From the NCBI GenBank assembly GCA_965224795.1, contig CBDDAE010000001.1, positions 1,488,001 to 1,552,000 on the forward strand: DNA of 64,000 bases, given 5' to 3'. Numbering within the stretch: the stretch's first letter is position 1; each line of letters opens with the position of its first letter. Positions 1-7,289 of the stretch are shown here, one piece after another. Source of the DNA: NVTR01 sp036480115 (GTDB lineage Bacteria; Pseudomonadota; Alphaproteobacteria; Rhodobacterales; Rhodobacteraceae). The notes below the pieces were generated by a model. That model saw only the letters and a program-made list of their open reading frames with translations, made no database searches and was not told the DNA's origin. Both the position numbers and the translations under genes were made by a program.

Positions 1-1008
1 AACCTTTCCGCTTAACCCTGATCGCATTGCCGCAAAACCGGCCCCAAAGTCATCCGCCTTAAATCGATGTGTAATCACGGCACCGACATCCAGGCCGTTT
101 TGCAACATGGCCAGCATTTTGTACCAAGTTTCAAATATTTCGCGCCCGTAAACGCCCTTGATAGTGATTGATTTTAAAACAATGCTTGACCAGTCCACCG
201 CCGATTTCCCCGGCGGGATACCCAGCATGGCGATACGTCCGCCCATGACCATGGCCCCGATCATCTGGTCAAGCGCCACCTGTGATCCGCTCATTTCCAA
301 CCCAACATCAAAACCCTCGATCAGGCCAAGATCGGCGGAAACATCTTTCAAATCAGTGTTTGCAACATTTACCGCTGTAATGTCAGCAACCTGCGCTGCC
401 AACTCTAGGCGGTGCTGATTGATGTCGGTGATCACCACGTGACGCGCGCCGATATGCTTGGCCACGGCTGCTGCCATGATGCCGATCGGCCCCGCCCCGG
501 TGATCAGTACATCCTCGCCAATCAGATCAAACGACAGCGCAGTGTGAACCGCATTTCCCAAAGGGTCCAGAATGGCACCAATGTCGTCGCTGATCTCATC
601 TGGCAGCGGCACCACATTGAACGCAGGCAGGCGCAGGAATTCGGCAAAGGCACCCGGTTCATTCACCCCTATGCCGCGTGTTTCCGGGTCAAGGTGGAAC
701 TTCCCGGCCCGGCTGGCGCGGCTTTTCTTTCCAATCAGGTGACCCTCGCCCGATACCCGCTGGCCGATAGTAAGGTCGGTTACATCCTTGCCTATTTCAA
801 CAATTACACCGGCAAACTCGTGACCCGTGATCAACGGCACAGGCACAGTTTTTTGTGACCACTCATCCCAGTTCCAGATATGGATGTCGGTGCCACAAAT
901 GCCGGTCTTGTTGATTTGTATCAGAACATCATCCGCACCAATTTCTGGCACCGGTTCATGTTGCATCCACAGGCCTTCGGCGGCTTTTGCCTTAACCAAC
1001 GCCTTCAT
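1..1008 (-). CDS. tdh: L-threonine 3-dehydrogenase (partial, 3' end outside window)
   Basis: Zinc-dependent medium-chain dehydrogenase that oxidises L-threonine to 2-amino-3-ketobutyrate with NAD+, the first step of threonine breakdown to glycine and acetyl-CoA. The 336 visible codons include the catalytic-zinc motif TGICGTDIHIW near residue 38, the proton-relay GHEF, and the Rossmann glycines GAGPIGIMAAAVA. The last visible residues (SGKV) show that only a few codons lie beyond the window edge. The start at 1008 (MKALVKAKAAEGLW) matches the conserved family N-terminus. An in-frame ATG at 1026, overlapping the kbl stop, would add six residues and is the alternative. It lies directly downstream of kbl, whose product uses the Tdh product. 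Confidence 0.95.
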   Translation of the reverse strand, partial: MKALVKAKAAEGLWMQHEPVPEIGADDVLIQINKTGICGTDIHIWNWDEWSQKTVPVPLITGHEFAGVIVEIGKDVTDLTIGQRVSGEGHLIGKKSRASRAGKFHLDPETRGIGVNEPGAFAEFLRLPAFNVVPLPDEISDDIGAILDPLGNAVHTALSFDLIGEDVLITGAGPIGIMAAAVAKHIGARHVVITDINQHRLELAAQVADITAVNVANTDLKDVSADLGLIEGFDVGLEMSGSQVALDQMIGAMVMGGRIAMLGIPPGKSAVDWSSIVLKSITIKGVYGREIFETWYKMLAMLQNGLDVGAVITHRFKADDFGAGFAAMRSGLSGKV

Positions 1009-1025
1009 ACTATTGGGTCGTTCCA

Positions 1026-2231
1026 TCAGATCGCCCCCACGGATTTGCCAACCTTTGCAAATGCTGTCAGAGCAAAATCCAGATCATCACGGCTAAGGGT
1101 TGCGTTCATCTGGGTACGAATACGCGCGGCGCCCTTGGGCACCACCGGAAAGAAAAACCCGGCCACGAATACGCCTTCGTCGAACAATTGTGACGCCATT
1201 TCCTGTGCCAGTTTTGCCTCGCCCAACATCACCGGCACAATCGGATGTTCTCCGACCGGTAACTCAAATCCAAGGCGTTCCAAGCTTGCGCGCCAGTAAA
1301 CCGTGTTCTCAAACAATTTTGCGCGTAAGTCGTCGCTTTCCTCGACCAATTCAAGGGCTTCCAGTCCCGCAGCCACAATCATCGGTGGCAATGAGTTGGA
1401 AAACAGATAGGGTCGCGCCCGCTGGCGCAGTAGATCAATCACCGGCTTTGGACCGGCAATATAGCCACCGATCGCGCCACCCAATGCCTTGCCAAGCGTG
1501 CCGGTCAGAATATCGACGCCATCCGCCACACCAAAATGCGACGGTGTTCCACGCCCCTGTGGCCCCATGAAACCTGTGGCATGGCAATCATCCACCATAA
1601 CAATCGCCCCGAAACGCGCCGCCAGTTCAGTAATCTCGGGCAATTTTGCCAGATGGCCATCCATCGAAAACACGCCGTCCGTCGCAATCATGATAAACCG
1701 GGCGCCGGCATCCTTAGCTTCCACCAGTCGCGCCTCAAGTTCCGCCATATCGGAATTTGCGTAACGATACCGACGGGCTTTACACAAACGAATTCCGTCG
1801 ATGATAGAAGCATGGTTCAACGCATCCGAAATTATGGCATCTTCGGCCGAAAGAAGCGGTTCAAAAAGACCGCCATTTGCGTCAAAACAGGCAGCGAACA
1901 GGATTGCATCATCCTTGCCAAGAAATTTCGCCAGCCGCTGTTCCAGCGCCCTGTGCTGATCCTGAGTGCCGCAAATGAACCGCACACTTGCCATACCAAA
2001 TCCCTGGATTTCAAAGGCGCGGCTGGCGGCATCTTTCAATCTGCGATGGTCTGCTAAGCCAAGGTAATTGTTGGCACAAAGATTGACCACTCGGTCATAG
2101 CGCTTCCCGTCAAGTTTCGCGTCTACCCGACCGGACTGGGGCGAAACGATTTGGCGCTCACGTTTATATAGCCCGGCAGTTTCAATTTCGGTCAGTGTAT
2201 TGGAAATGTGATCCAGAAACGGTTCCGCCAT
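1026..2231 (-). CDS. kbl: Glycine C-acetyltransferase (2-amino-3-ketobutyrate CoA ligase)
   Basis: PLP-dependent alpha-oxoamine synthase that cleaves 2-amino-3-ketobutyrate with CoA to glycine and acetyl-CoA. The 401-residue protein has the usual family length. The PLP lysine lies in TGTLGKALGG (Lys248), and the cofactor-binding aspartate and histidine are in MVDDCHATGF (about 212-221). The ATG at 2231 follows an AGGAGA ribosome-binding site. Gene order regulator-kbl-tdh on one strand indicates a threonine catabolic operon. Confidence 0.96.
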   Translation of the reverse strand: MAEPFLDHISNTLTEIETAGLYKRERQIVSPQSGRVDAKLDGKRYDRVVNLCANNYLGLADHRRLKDAASRAFEIQGFGMASVRFICGTQDQHRALEQRLAKFLGKDDAILFAACFDANGGLFEPLLSAEDAIISDALNHASIIDGIRLCKARRYRYANSDMAELEARLVEAKDAGARFIMIATDGVFSMDGHLAKLPEITELAARFGAIVMVDDCHATGFMGPQGRGTPSHFGVADGVDILTGTLGKALGGAIGGYIAGPKPVIDLLRQRARPYLFSNSLPPMIVAAGLEALELVEESDDLRAKLFENTVYWRASLERLGFELPVGEHPIVPVMLGEAKLAQEMASQLFDEGVFVAGFFFPVVPKGAARIRTQMNATLSRDDLDFALTAFAKVGKSVGAI

Positions 2232-2255
2232 GGCGTGTCTCCTGTTTTCAGGTTC

Positions 2256-2299
2256 AGTATTCCAACTTTTCAGCCCAAGTCAATATATTAGAAAAATAT
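2256..2299 (-). promoter_or_regulatory. Putative kbl-tdh promoter with adjacent operator-like inverted repeat
   Basis: On the minus strand, TTGACT (2278-2283) and AATACT (2256-2261) are separated by 16 bp and lie upstream of kbl. Just upstream of the -35 box is an AT-rich inverted repeat, ATATT-N5-AATAT (2285-2299), a plausible operator for the XRE-cupin regulator encoded immediately upstream. Assignment is by inspection only. Confidence 0.4.
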
Positions 2300-2313
2300 C
2301 CGATATCACGGAA

Positions 2314-2883
2314 TTATTGCGAATTGTATACGATCAGCAACGCTTTGGCCGCATGCCCGACGGCGCGAATGGCATGGTGACAATCGGCAGCATAGCGAAT
2401 GGTGTCCCCTTCGCCCAAATCCGCAATTTCATCACCTGCTTCTACCGTCAACTCCCCTTGCAAAACTGTCAAATGTTCAACGCATCTGTGGCGGTGCGGG
2501 TCACTGACCAGCACACCATCCACAGCAAACAGAATTTCATAAACCTCAAGACGTCCGGCCTGATCCGGCGGACTAAGAATACGAATACGGCAACCTTCGC
2601 CCTGACTGTCGATCGTTGGCGTGCGGTTGGCACGCATGATTTCTTTGATCGAGCTGTCGGCGCGCCCATCATCCAGCAAACCGGCAAAATCAACCTGAAG
2701 CGCATTGGTCAAATTCCACAATGTTGCCACTGTAGGGCTGCTTTCGCCCCGCTCAATCTGCGACAGCATTGAACGCGAAACCCCCGACAATTTGGCCGTA
2801 GCTTCCAGGCTAAGGCCTTTGTTTTTACGGGTTTCTTTCAGCCGCTTGGCAAGGCGTTCGGCAATACTGTGATCGGGTTTCAT
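2314..2883 (-). CDS. XRE-family HTH regulator with C-terminal cupin domain
   Basis: A 189-residue regulator. The N-terminal Cro/C1-type helix-turn-helix spans about residues 10-65 (LSGVSRSMLSQIERGESSPT is the recognition-helix segment). A cupin_2 sensor domain spans about residues 110-185 and includes DPHRHRCVEHLTVLQGEL. Proteins of this build often sense a small metabolite and control a neighbouring catabolic operon. It sits 82 bp upstream of kbl-tdh on the same strand, so control of threonine degradation is the likely role. The ligand cannot be read from sequence. Confidence 0.88.
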   Translation of the reverse strand: MKPDHSIAERLAKRLKETRKNKGLSLEATAKLSGVSRSMLSQIERGESSPTVATLWNLTNALQVDFAGLLDDGRADSSIKEIMRANRTPTIDSQGEGCRIRILSPPDQAGRLEVYEILFAVDGVLVSDPHRHRCVEHLTVLQGELTVEAGDEIADLGEGDTIRYAADCHHAIRAVGHAAKALLIVYNSQ

Positions 2884-2946
2884 AACCTAAACTGCAAAAT
2901 GGGGTGTAAGCTGTCAATAGTTACGGATTGGAACAGAAGGCACAGG

Positions 2947-2997
2947 AACGCCGCCCCAATTAAGGTGCGGCGTTGTAGGGTGGGCGATGTTGCCCAC
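2947..2997 (-). terminator. Tandem hairpins downstream of tuf
   Basis: Downstream of the tuf stop are two inverted repeats: GTGGGC/GCCCAC (2980-2985 with 2992-2997) and AACGCCGC/GCGGCGTT (2947-2954 with 2967-2974). Either may end tuf transcription, but neither is followed by a clear run of T on the minus strand, so a Rho-independent terminator is not certain. Confidence 0.4.
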
Positions 2998-3014
2998 CTG
3001 AATTTATCTAGCGT

Positions 3015-4190
3015 TTACGCAATAATTTTACTTACGACGCCCGAGCCAACAGTCCGGCCGCCTTCGCGGATGGCGAAGCGCAGTTTTTCTTCCATGGCGA
3101 TCGGGGCGATCAGCTCAACATTGAACTTCAGGTTGTCCCCAGGCATCACCATTTCGGTGCCACTTGGCAGCTCAACCGTACCGGTCACATCCGTGGTTCG
3201 GAAGTAAAACTGTGGCCGGTAGTTCTTGAAGAACGGTGTGTGACGGCCGCCCTCTTCTTTGGTCAGAATGTAAACCTCAGCCTCAAACTTGGTGTGCGGC
3301 TTAACCGAACCCGGCTTGGCCAGGATCTGACCCCGCTCAACGCCTTCACGGTCAATACCGCGCAAAAGAACGCCAACATTGTCGCCCGCTTCACCGCGAT
3401 CCAGCAGCTTGCGGAACATTTCAACACCGGTACAGGTGGTTTTGGACGTGTCTTTGATGCCGATGATTTCAATCTCGTCGCCAACATTAACCACACCGCG
3501 TTCAATACGGCCTGTTACAACAGTACCGCGACCAGAGATTGAGAACACATCCTCAATCGGCAGCAGGAACGGCTGATCAATCGGACGCGCAGGGGTTGGA
3601 ATATATTCATCCACAGCCGCCATCAGTTTCTTGATGCTTTCTTCGCCGATCTCAGGATCGCGGCCTTCAAGCGCTGCCAGAGCCGAACCTGGAATGATTG
3701 GAATATCATCGCCTGGGTAATCGTAGCTGGACAGCAGTTCACGGATTTCCATTTCAACAAGTTCAAGCAGTTCGTCATCGTCGACCTGATCAACTTTGTT
3801 CATGTAGACAACCATGTGCGGGATGCCAACCTGGCGACCCAGCAGAATGTGCTCGCGCGTTTGTGGCATTGGGCCGTCAGCTGCGTTCACAACCAGAATA
3901 GCGCCATCCATCTGCGCGGCACCCGTGATCATGTTCTTCACATAATCGGCGTGGCCGGGGCAATCGACGTGGGCGTAGTGCCGGTTCTCAGTCTCATATT
4001 CAACATGCGCCGTAGAGATCGTGATCCCACGCGCCTTTTCCTCAGGTGCCGCGTCAATCGCGTCATAGTCCTGAAACTCACCAAAATACTTGGTGATCGC
4101 CGCCGTCAGCGTCGTCTTGCCATGGTCAACATGACCGATTGTGCCAACGTTAACGTGCGGCTTATTGCGTTCAAACTTTTCCTTAGCCAT
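3015..4190 (-). CDS. tuf: Elongation factor Tu
   Basis: Translation GTPase that delivers aminoacyl-tRNA to the ribosomal A site. The 391-residue protein is full length. It has the P-loop GHVDHGKTTLT (residues 18-28), the G3 motif DCPGHADYVKNM and the G4 motif NKVD, followed by the beta-barrel domains 2 and 3. It stands alone here: neither str-operon genes (rpsL, rpsG, fusA) nor secE/nusG flank it, so a second copy may exist elsewhere. A possible promoter (TTGATT-N17-TAACGA) lies in the 84-bp upstream gap. Confidence 0.98.
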   Translation of the reverse strand: MAKEKFERNKPHVNVGTIGHVDHGKTTLTAAITKYFGEFQDYDAIDAAPEEKARGITISTAHVEYETENRHYAHVDCPGHADYVKNMITGAAQMDGAILVVNAADGPMPQTREHILLGRQVGIPHMVVYMNKVDQVDDDELLELVEMEIRELLSSYDYPGDDIPIIPGSALAALEGRDPEIGEESIKKLMAAVDEYIPTPARPIDQPFLLPIEDVFSISGRGTVVTGRIERGVVNVGDEIEIIGIKDTSKTTCTGVEMFRKLLDRGEAGDNVGVLLRGIDREGVERGQILAKPGSVKPHTKFEAEVYILTKEEGGRHTPFFKNYRPQFYFRTTDVTGTVELPSGTEMVMPGDNLKFNVELIAPIAMEEKLRFAIREGGRTVGSGVVSKIIA

Positions 4191-4274
4191 GGGGGCCTCT
4201 TAAATCAAAGGGGCCATCGCGGCCCTGTTCCTATTCGGGCGGTCGTTAAGGACAAATTAACGGAAAATCAAGCG

Positions 4275-4907
4275 TCAGTTGGAGGCGGTGTCATCAATTG
4301 TGGCTTCTGTTATCGCCTCAGCACCTTCCAGGGTGACAGTTTCCGCATCCAAAATATCGCTAAGTGGCGGCAAGCCAACCCATTCAGGATTTTCAAGTAT
4401 CCAGTCCTGAATGGCTTTGGCCATGTTATTGGCCAGCTTGACCATCTGTTTTTCTTTTGACTGCGTTAGACCGGAACCGATAAGGGACTCACCTGAAAGG
4501 CCTTCAAAAATGGTCAGGGCCTTGGCCTCTTCGTTCACTTTTTCACCGGCCGCATCGTCCCACATATTGACAGTCACAACCAAAACGGATTTGGGCTTGA
4601 AAACCACAGGAACACCGGGCAAGGCCAACACGTAGGCATCCATTTTTATACCAATATGATAGAATTTGTCACCGTCATAGCTGCCAAAGCGTTGATCCAT
4701 CGCCGTGCTAAGCGCAGCTTGCCAAGCCTCATCTGTTTGCGTGCGCGACAGCGGGCCTTTTTCGGGTTCATCTACCACAACAATATTGTGACCAAATCGA
4801 AAATCACCCATGGCAACCGGTGGTTCACTCACATCAGCAGGCAGCGAACAGCCAGCCAGTATTGCTAATGTTGCGGCGAAAAATCCGCGTCGAATATGTA
4901 ATGTCAT
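4275..4907 (-). CDS. Putative lipoprotein
   Basis: A 210-residue protein with a lipoprotein signal peptide: positive N-terminus, hydrophobic core and lipobox LAGC with Cys20. The mature part is acidic and has no domain I recognise. Segments such as YHIGIKMDAYVLALPG and KPKSVLVVTVNMWDD suggest a beta-rich fold exposed to the periplasm. It lies between tuf and an M48 peptidase on the same strand. The lipid attachment is well supported; the function is unknown. Confidence 0.75.
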   Translation of the reverse strand: MTLHIRRGFFAATLAILAGCSLPADVSEPPVAMGDFRFGHNIVVVDEPEKGPLSRTQTDEAWQAALSTAMDQRFGSYDGDKFYHIGIKMDAYVLALPGVPVVFKPKSVLVVTVNMWDDAAGEKVNEEAKALTIFEGLSGESLIGSGLTQSKEKQMVKLANNMAKAIQDWILENPEWVGLPPLSDILDAETVTLEGAEAITEATIDDTASN

Positions 4908-4959
4908 GCCCTGCCCCTTTTGTTTTGCAACAAATAGCGCGGGTAGGCAGCCAAGGCAA

Positions 4960-6105
4960 TCAGTTGCAAATTTTTTGTAGGGCTGACCATTCGTCCGACG
5001 ACAGGGATGGGCGGATACTTGCCGTTAGCTGGTTGTCTGCATCGCGCGCCGCTTTGATCCTGTCACCCAATTTCGGGTGCGCCATGAAGTGGGCCAGAAT
5101 ACCGCCCGTTTCTTCACCGTCTTCGAGCAGGCGTTCAAACATGTCGGCAAGTGCCGAAGGGGCAATGTTGGTTTTGCTTAGGGTTGCATGGGCAAAGCTG
5201 TCAGCCAGTGCTTCGGCCTCCTGACTATAGGTCGCATCAATCAGTCGGTTCAACAGAAAAAGCACCACCGTGCCACCAGCAAAATCGCCAAACAGCAGGC
5301 CAAGAACGCCGATAGAGCCGGCCGAACGCAGCGCGCCCCGTGCCGGATCGCGGTTGACCACATGCCCAATTTCATGGGCGAAAACACCGGCGACTTCATC
5401 CGGAGCTTTTGCGGCATCAATCAGGCCACGAAAAAATACAACACGCCCGCCGGGCAGTGCGAATGCGTTGATCAGGTCATGATCCAGCACATGCACAGTA
5501 AGGGGATAGGGCAACTCAACCTGATCGGACAAACGCGCCTGCATTTTATCCAGCGCTGCCAGACCATCGGGGTTTTCGCAGATGGTCACGGGGAACAGAT
5601 CAGTCTCACTTAGGGTGGTTCGAATCTGTTCAAAGGTCACATCCCCAAGTGCTTGTTCGCCCTTGGGCGGTAGAAATTCTGCTAACTGGTTTGCCAGTAA
5701 CGGCACCAGCCCAAAAATGATCAGCGCCACTGAGGCAACGGCGCCAAATGACCAAGCCGCCAGTCGGCCCCGGTTTTCAACGCTGGGACGCTTTCGCAGG
5801 TTTGGACAACGGGCTGTGATGATCCTGCGGGTTTCTTCGTCGCGGATCACAAGTCGGGATATCGGATCGCCCTTAAACGCCAGGATGAGAGTGTCGTTCG
5901 CCGCCTGATCGGGTACCCTGCGTATATCGGTAAGGCGCCAATAGTGTGATTCAGTTTCCGGCGGAGACACCACCAGAAACGCGCCGTCGCTGGTGTCCTC
6001 AATGGATATCTCTACCCGGCGCACCACAGCGCTGCTGCCGTCAAAATAGTCAGCGAAGGATTGCATTTTCGGGCTGTCGCCGCCCACATGGATGGTCGTG
6101 CTCAT
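4960..6105 (-). CDS. M48 family metallopeptidase, membrane-anchored
   Basis: A 381-residue protein. Residues 1-110 form a cytosolic domain of unknown type, followed by a transmembrane helix at about 116-136 and an M48 (HtpX/Oma1-like) peptidase domain. The zinc-binding and catalytic motif HEIGH is at residues 244-248, with the third ligand probably in EAEALAD about 45 residues on. Enzymes of this family degrade or process membrane or periplasmic proteins. The gene overlaps the DUF898 gene by 4 nt, which suggests translational coupling and a shared membrane role. Confidence 0.88.
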   Translation of the reverse strand: MSTTIHVGGDSPKMQSFADYFDGSSAVVRRVEISIEDTSDGAFLVVSPPETESHYWRLTDIRRVPDQAANDTLILAFKGDPISRLVIRDEETRRIITARCPNLRKRPSVENRGRLAAWSFGAVASVALIIFGLVPLLANQLAEFLPPKGEQALGDVTFEQIRTTLSETDLFPVTICENPDGLAALDKMQARLSDQVELPYPLTVHVLDHDLINAFALPGGRVVFFRGLIDAAKAPDEVAGVFAHEIGHVVNRDPARGALRSAGSIGVLGLLFGDFAGGTVVLFLLNRLIDATYSQEAEALADSFAHATLSKTNIAPSALADMFERLLEDGEETGGILAHFMAHPKLGDRIKAARDADNQLTASIRPSLSSDEWSALQKICN

Positions 6106-7289
6106 ATGGCGGCCCCCACATCCAGTGCTTCGGCGAAACCTTCGGCGCTGTCCAGTTTATCGCGGTCGCGTTGGGCAAATGTGGACAGGTTGCTGGCGCC
6201 GGTAATATCCAGAGTTTCAGCGTAGTGACGGGCCAATGGCAGGGTGACCAGAACATGTTTCAGCACCCCCCATATGATGAAAATGGCGAAATAGGCAAAG
6301 GCGGAAATGGCCGTTGTCAACCAAAAAGGCAGCACGGCAAGGTCACCTAACCCGAATTCTTCGCCAAGAGTGATGCCGTAAAACGCCAGCGGTGCTATGA
6401 TGGCGAAACCAAAACCGATGACGAATGCGGTTAGCACGGTGCCTACCAGACTGTAGCCAAACAGGTAGATCCACAACACCCGCCATGGCCGGGGTCGCGA
6501 TTGAAAGCCAACGCCGCTGACGGTTTTGTGGTTCATCAGGATGCGAAACGCATGCACGCGGTAATGGGCAAAACCGTAATAGGCGACCAGTACACCAACG
6601 GAGATAGCCAGGCCGCCAATAATGTCTTGACCCTGCCATATCACAATGCTGCCGGCAGCCACGATTATCAGCCCGGCAAGAAACGGCAGATAGGCGCGGT
6701 ACAGGATTTGCCATCGTCCGCCCTGTTCAAATCGTTCAGTGCCAAAGAACGTGCGGTCAGTTCGGTACTTTTCCAGCGCAAAAGTCATGCGGGGCCAAAG
6801 CAGGCCGGCGCTTAGAATGGTAATCGCCCAGTGGATCAGTGCGCGCCATGAATAACCCCAGGCGCCCTGCTCCATGCCAAAGCGCACGCCGCGCCAACGG
6901 GTGCGGGCCAGAATATAGCGCCTTGCCCGGTAGCGGGCGTAAAACAGGATCGGCAGAATTCCGATAAAGGACAGGGCATAGGCCCACAGGTTGTTGTTCA
7001 TGATCGAAAACGACAGGAACATCAGCAGCAGATTTACGATGCCGATATAGAAGGCCAGAAACGTCACCGCGATCAGAAATCCCAGCAATTTTTCCAGCGG
7101 CTCGCCGACATATTCAAGCGGCTGGCCACCCGGGCGAATGGCTGACCAGTAGTAGCGGCGCAGCCGGGTTTTCATCCAGAAACGGTAGAAACCTATCGTG
7201 AGGACCGTCAGGATTGAGGACCAGAGCGCCAGCTTTAACAGCGCGCCCCGCTTGCCAGCATAGTCTGTGCGAAGTGTACTGGCGGCCAT
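6102..7289 (-). CDS. YjgN/DUF898 family integral membrane protein
   Basis: A 395-residue multi-pass membrane protein with several helices, for example around 20-38, 67-90, 95-115 and 190-215. Paired motifs such as FYRFWMKTRLRRYYW and YRARRYILARTRWRGVRFG are typical of DUF898 (YjgN) proteins. Its partner downstream is the M48 peptidase; pairing of YjgN-type and M48 genes is something I associate with the family. It overlaps parC by 1 nt upstream and the peptidase by 4 nt downstream, so the three may be co-transcribed. Biochemical function is unknown. Confidence 0.85.
   Translation of the reverse strand: MAASTLRTDYAGKRGALLKLALWSSILTVLTIGFYRFWMKTRLRRYYWSAIRPGGQPLEYVGEPLEKLLGFLIAVTFLAFYIGIVNLLLMFLSFSIMNNNLWAYALSFIGILPILFYARYRARRYILARTRWRGVRFGMEQGAWGYSWRALIHWAITILSAGLLWPRMTFALEKYRTDRTFFGTERFEQGGRWQILYRAYLPFLAGLIIVAAGSIVIWQGQDIIGGLAISVGVLVAYYGFAHYRVHAFRILMNHKTVSGVGFQSRPRPWRVLWIYLFGYSLVGTVLTAFVIGFGFAIIAPLAFYGITLGEEFGLGDLAVLPFWLTTAISAFAYFAIFIIWGVLKHVLVTLPLARHYAETLDITGASNLSTFAQRDRDKLDSAEGFAEALDVGAAI

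Noticed and set aside
5617..5627. GGTTCGAATCT, resembling a tRNA T-loop
   Set aside because: It lies within the M48 peptidase coding sequence, and no acceptor stem, D-arm or anticodon arm can be drawn around it. I found no tRNA anywhere in the window.
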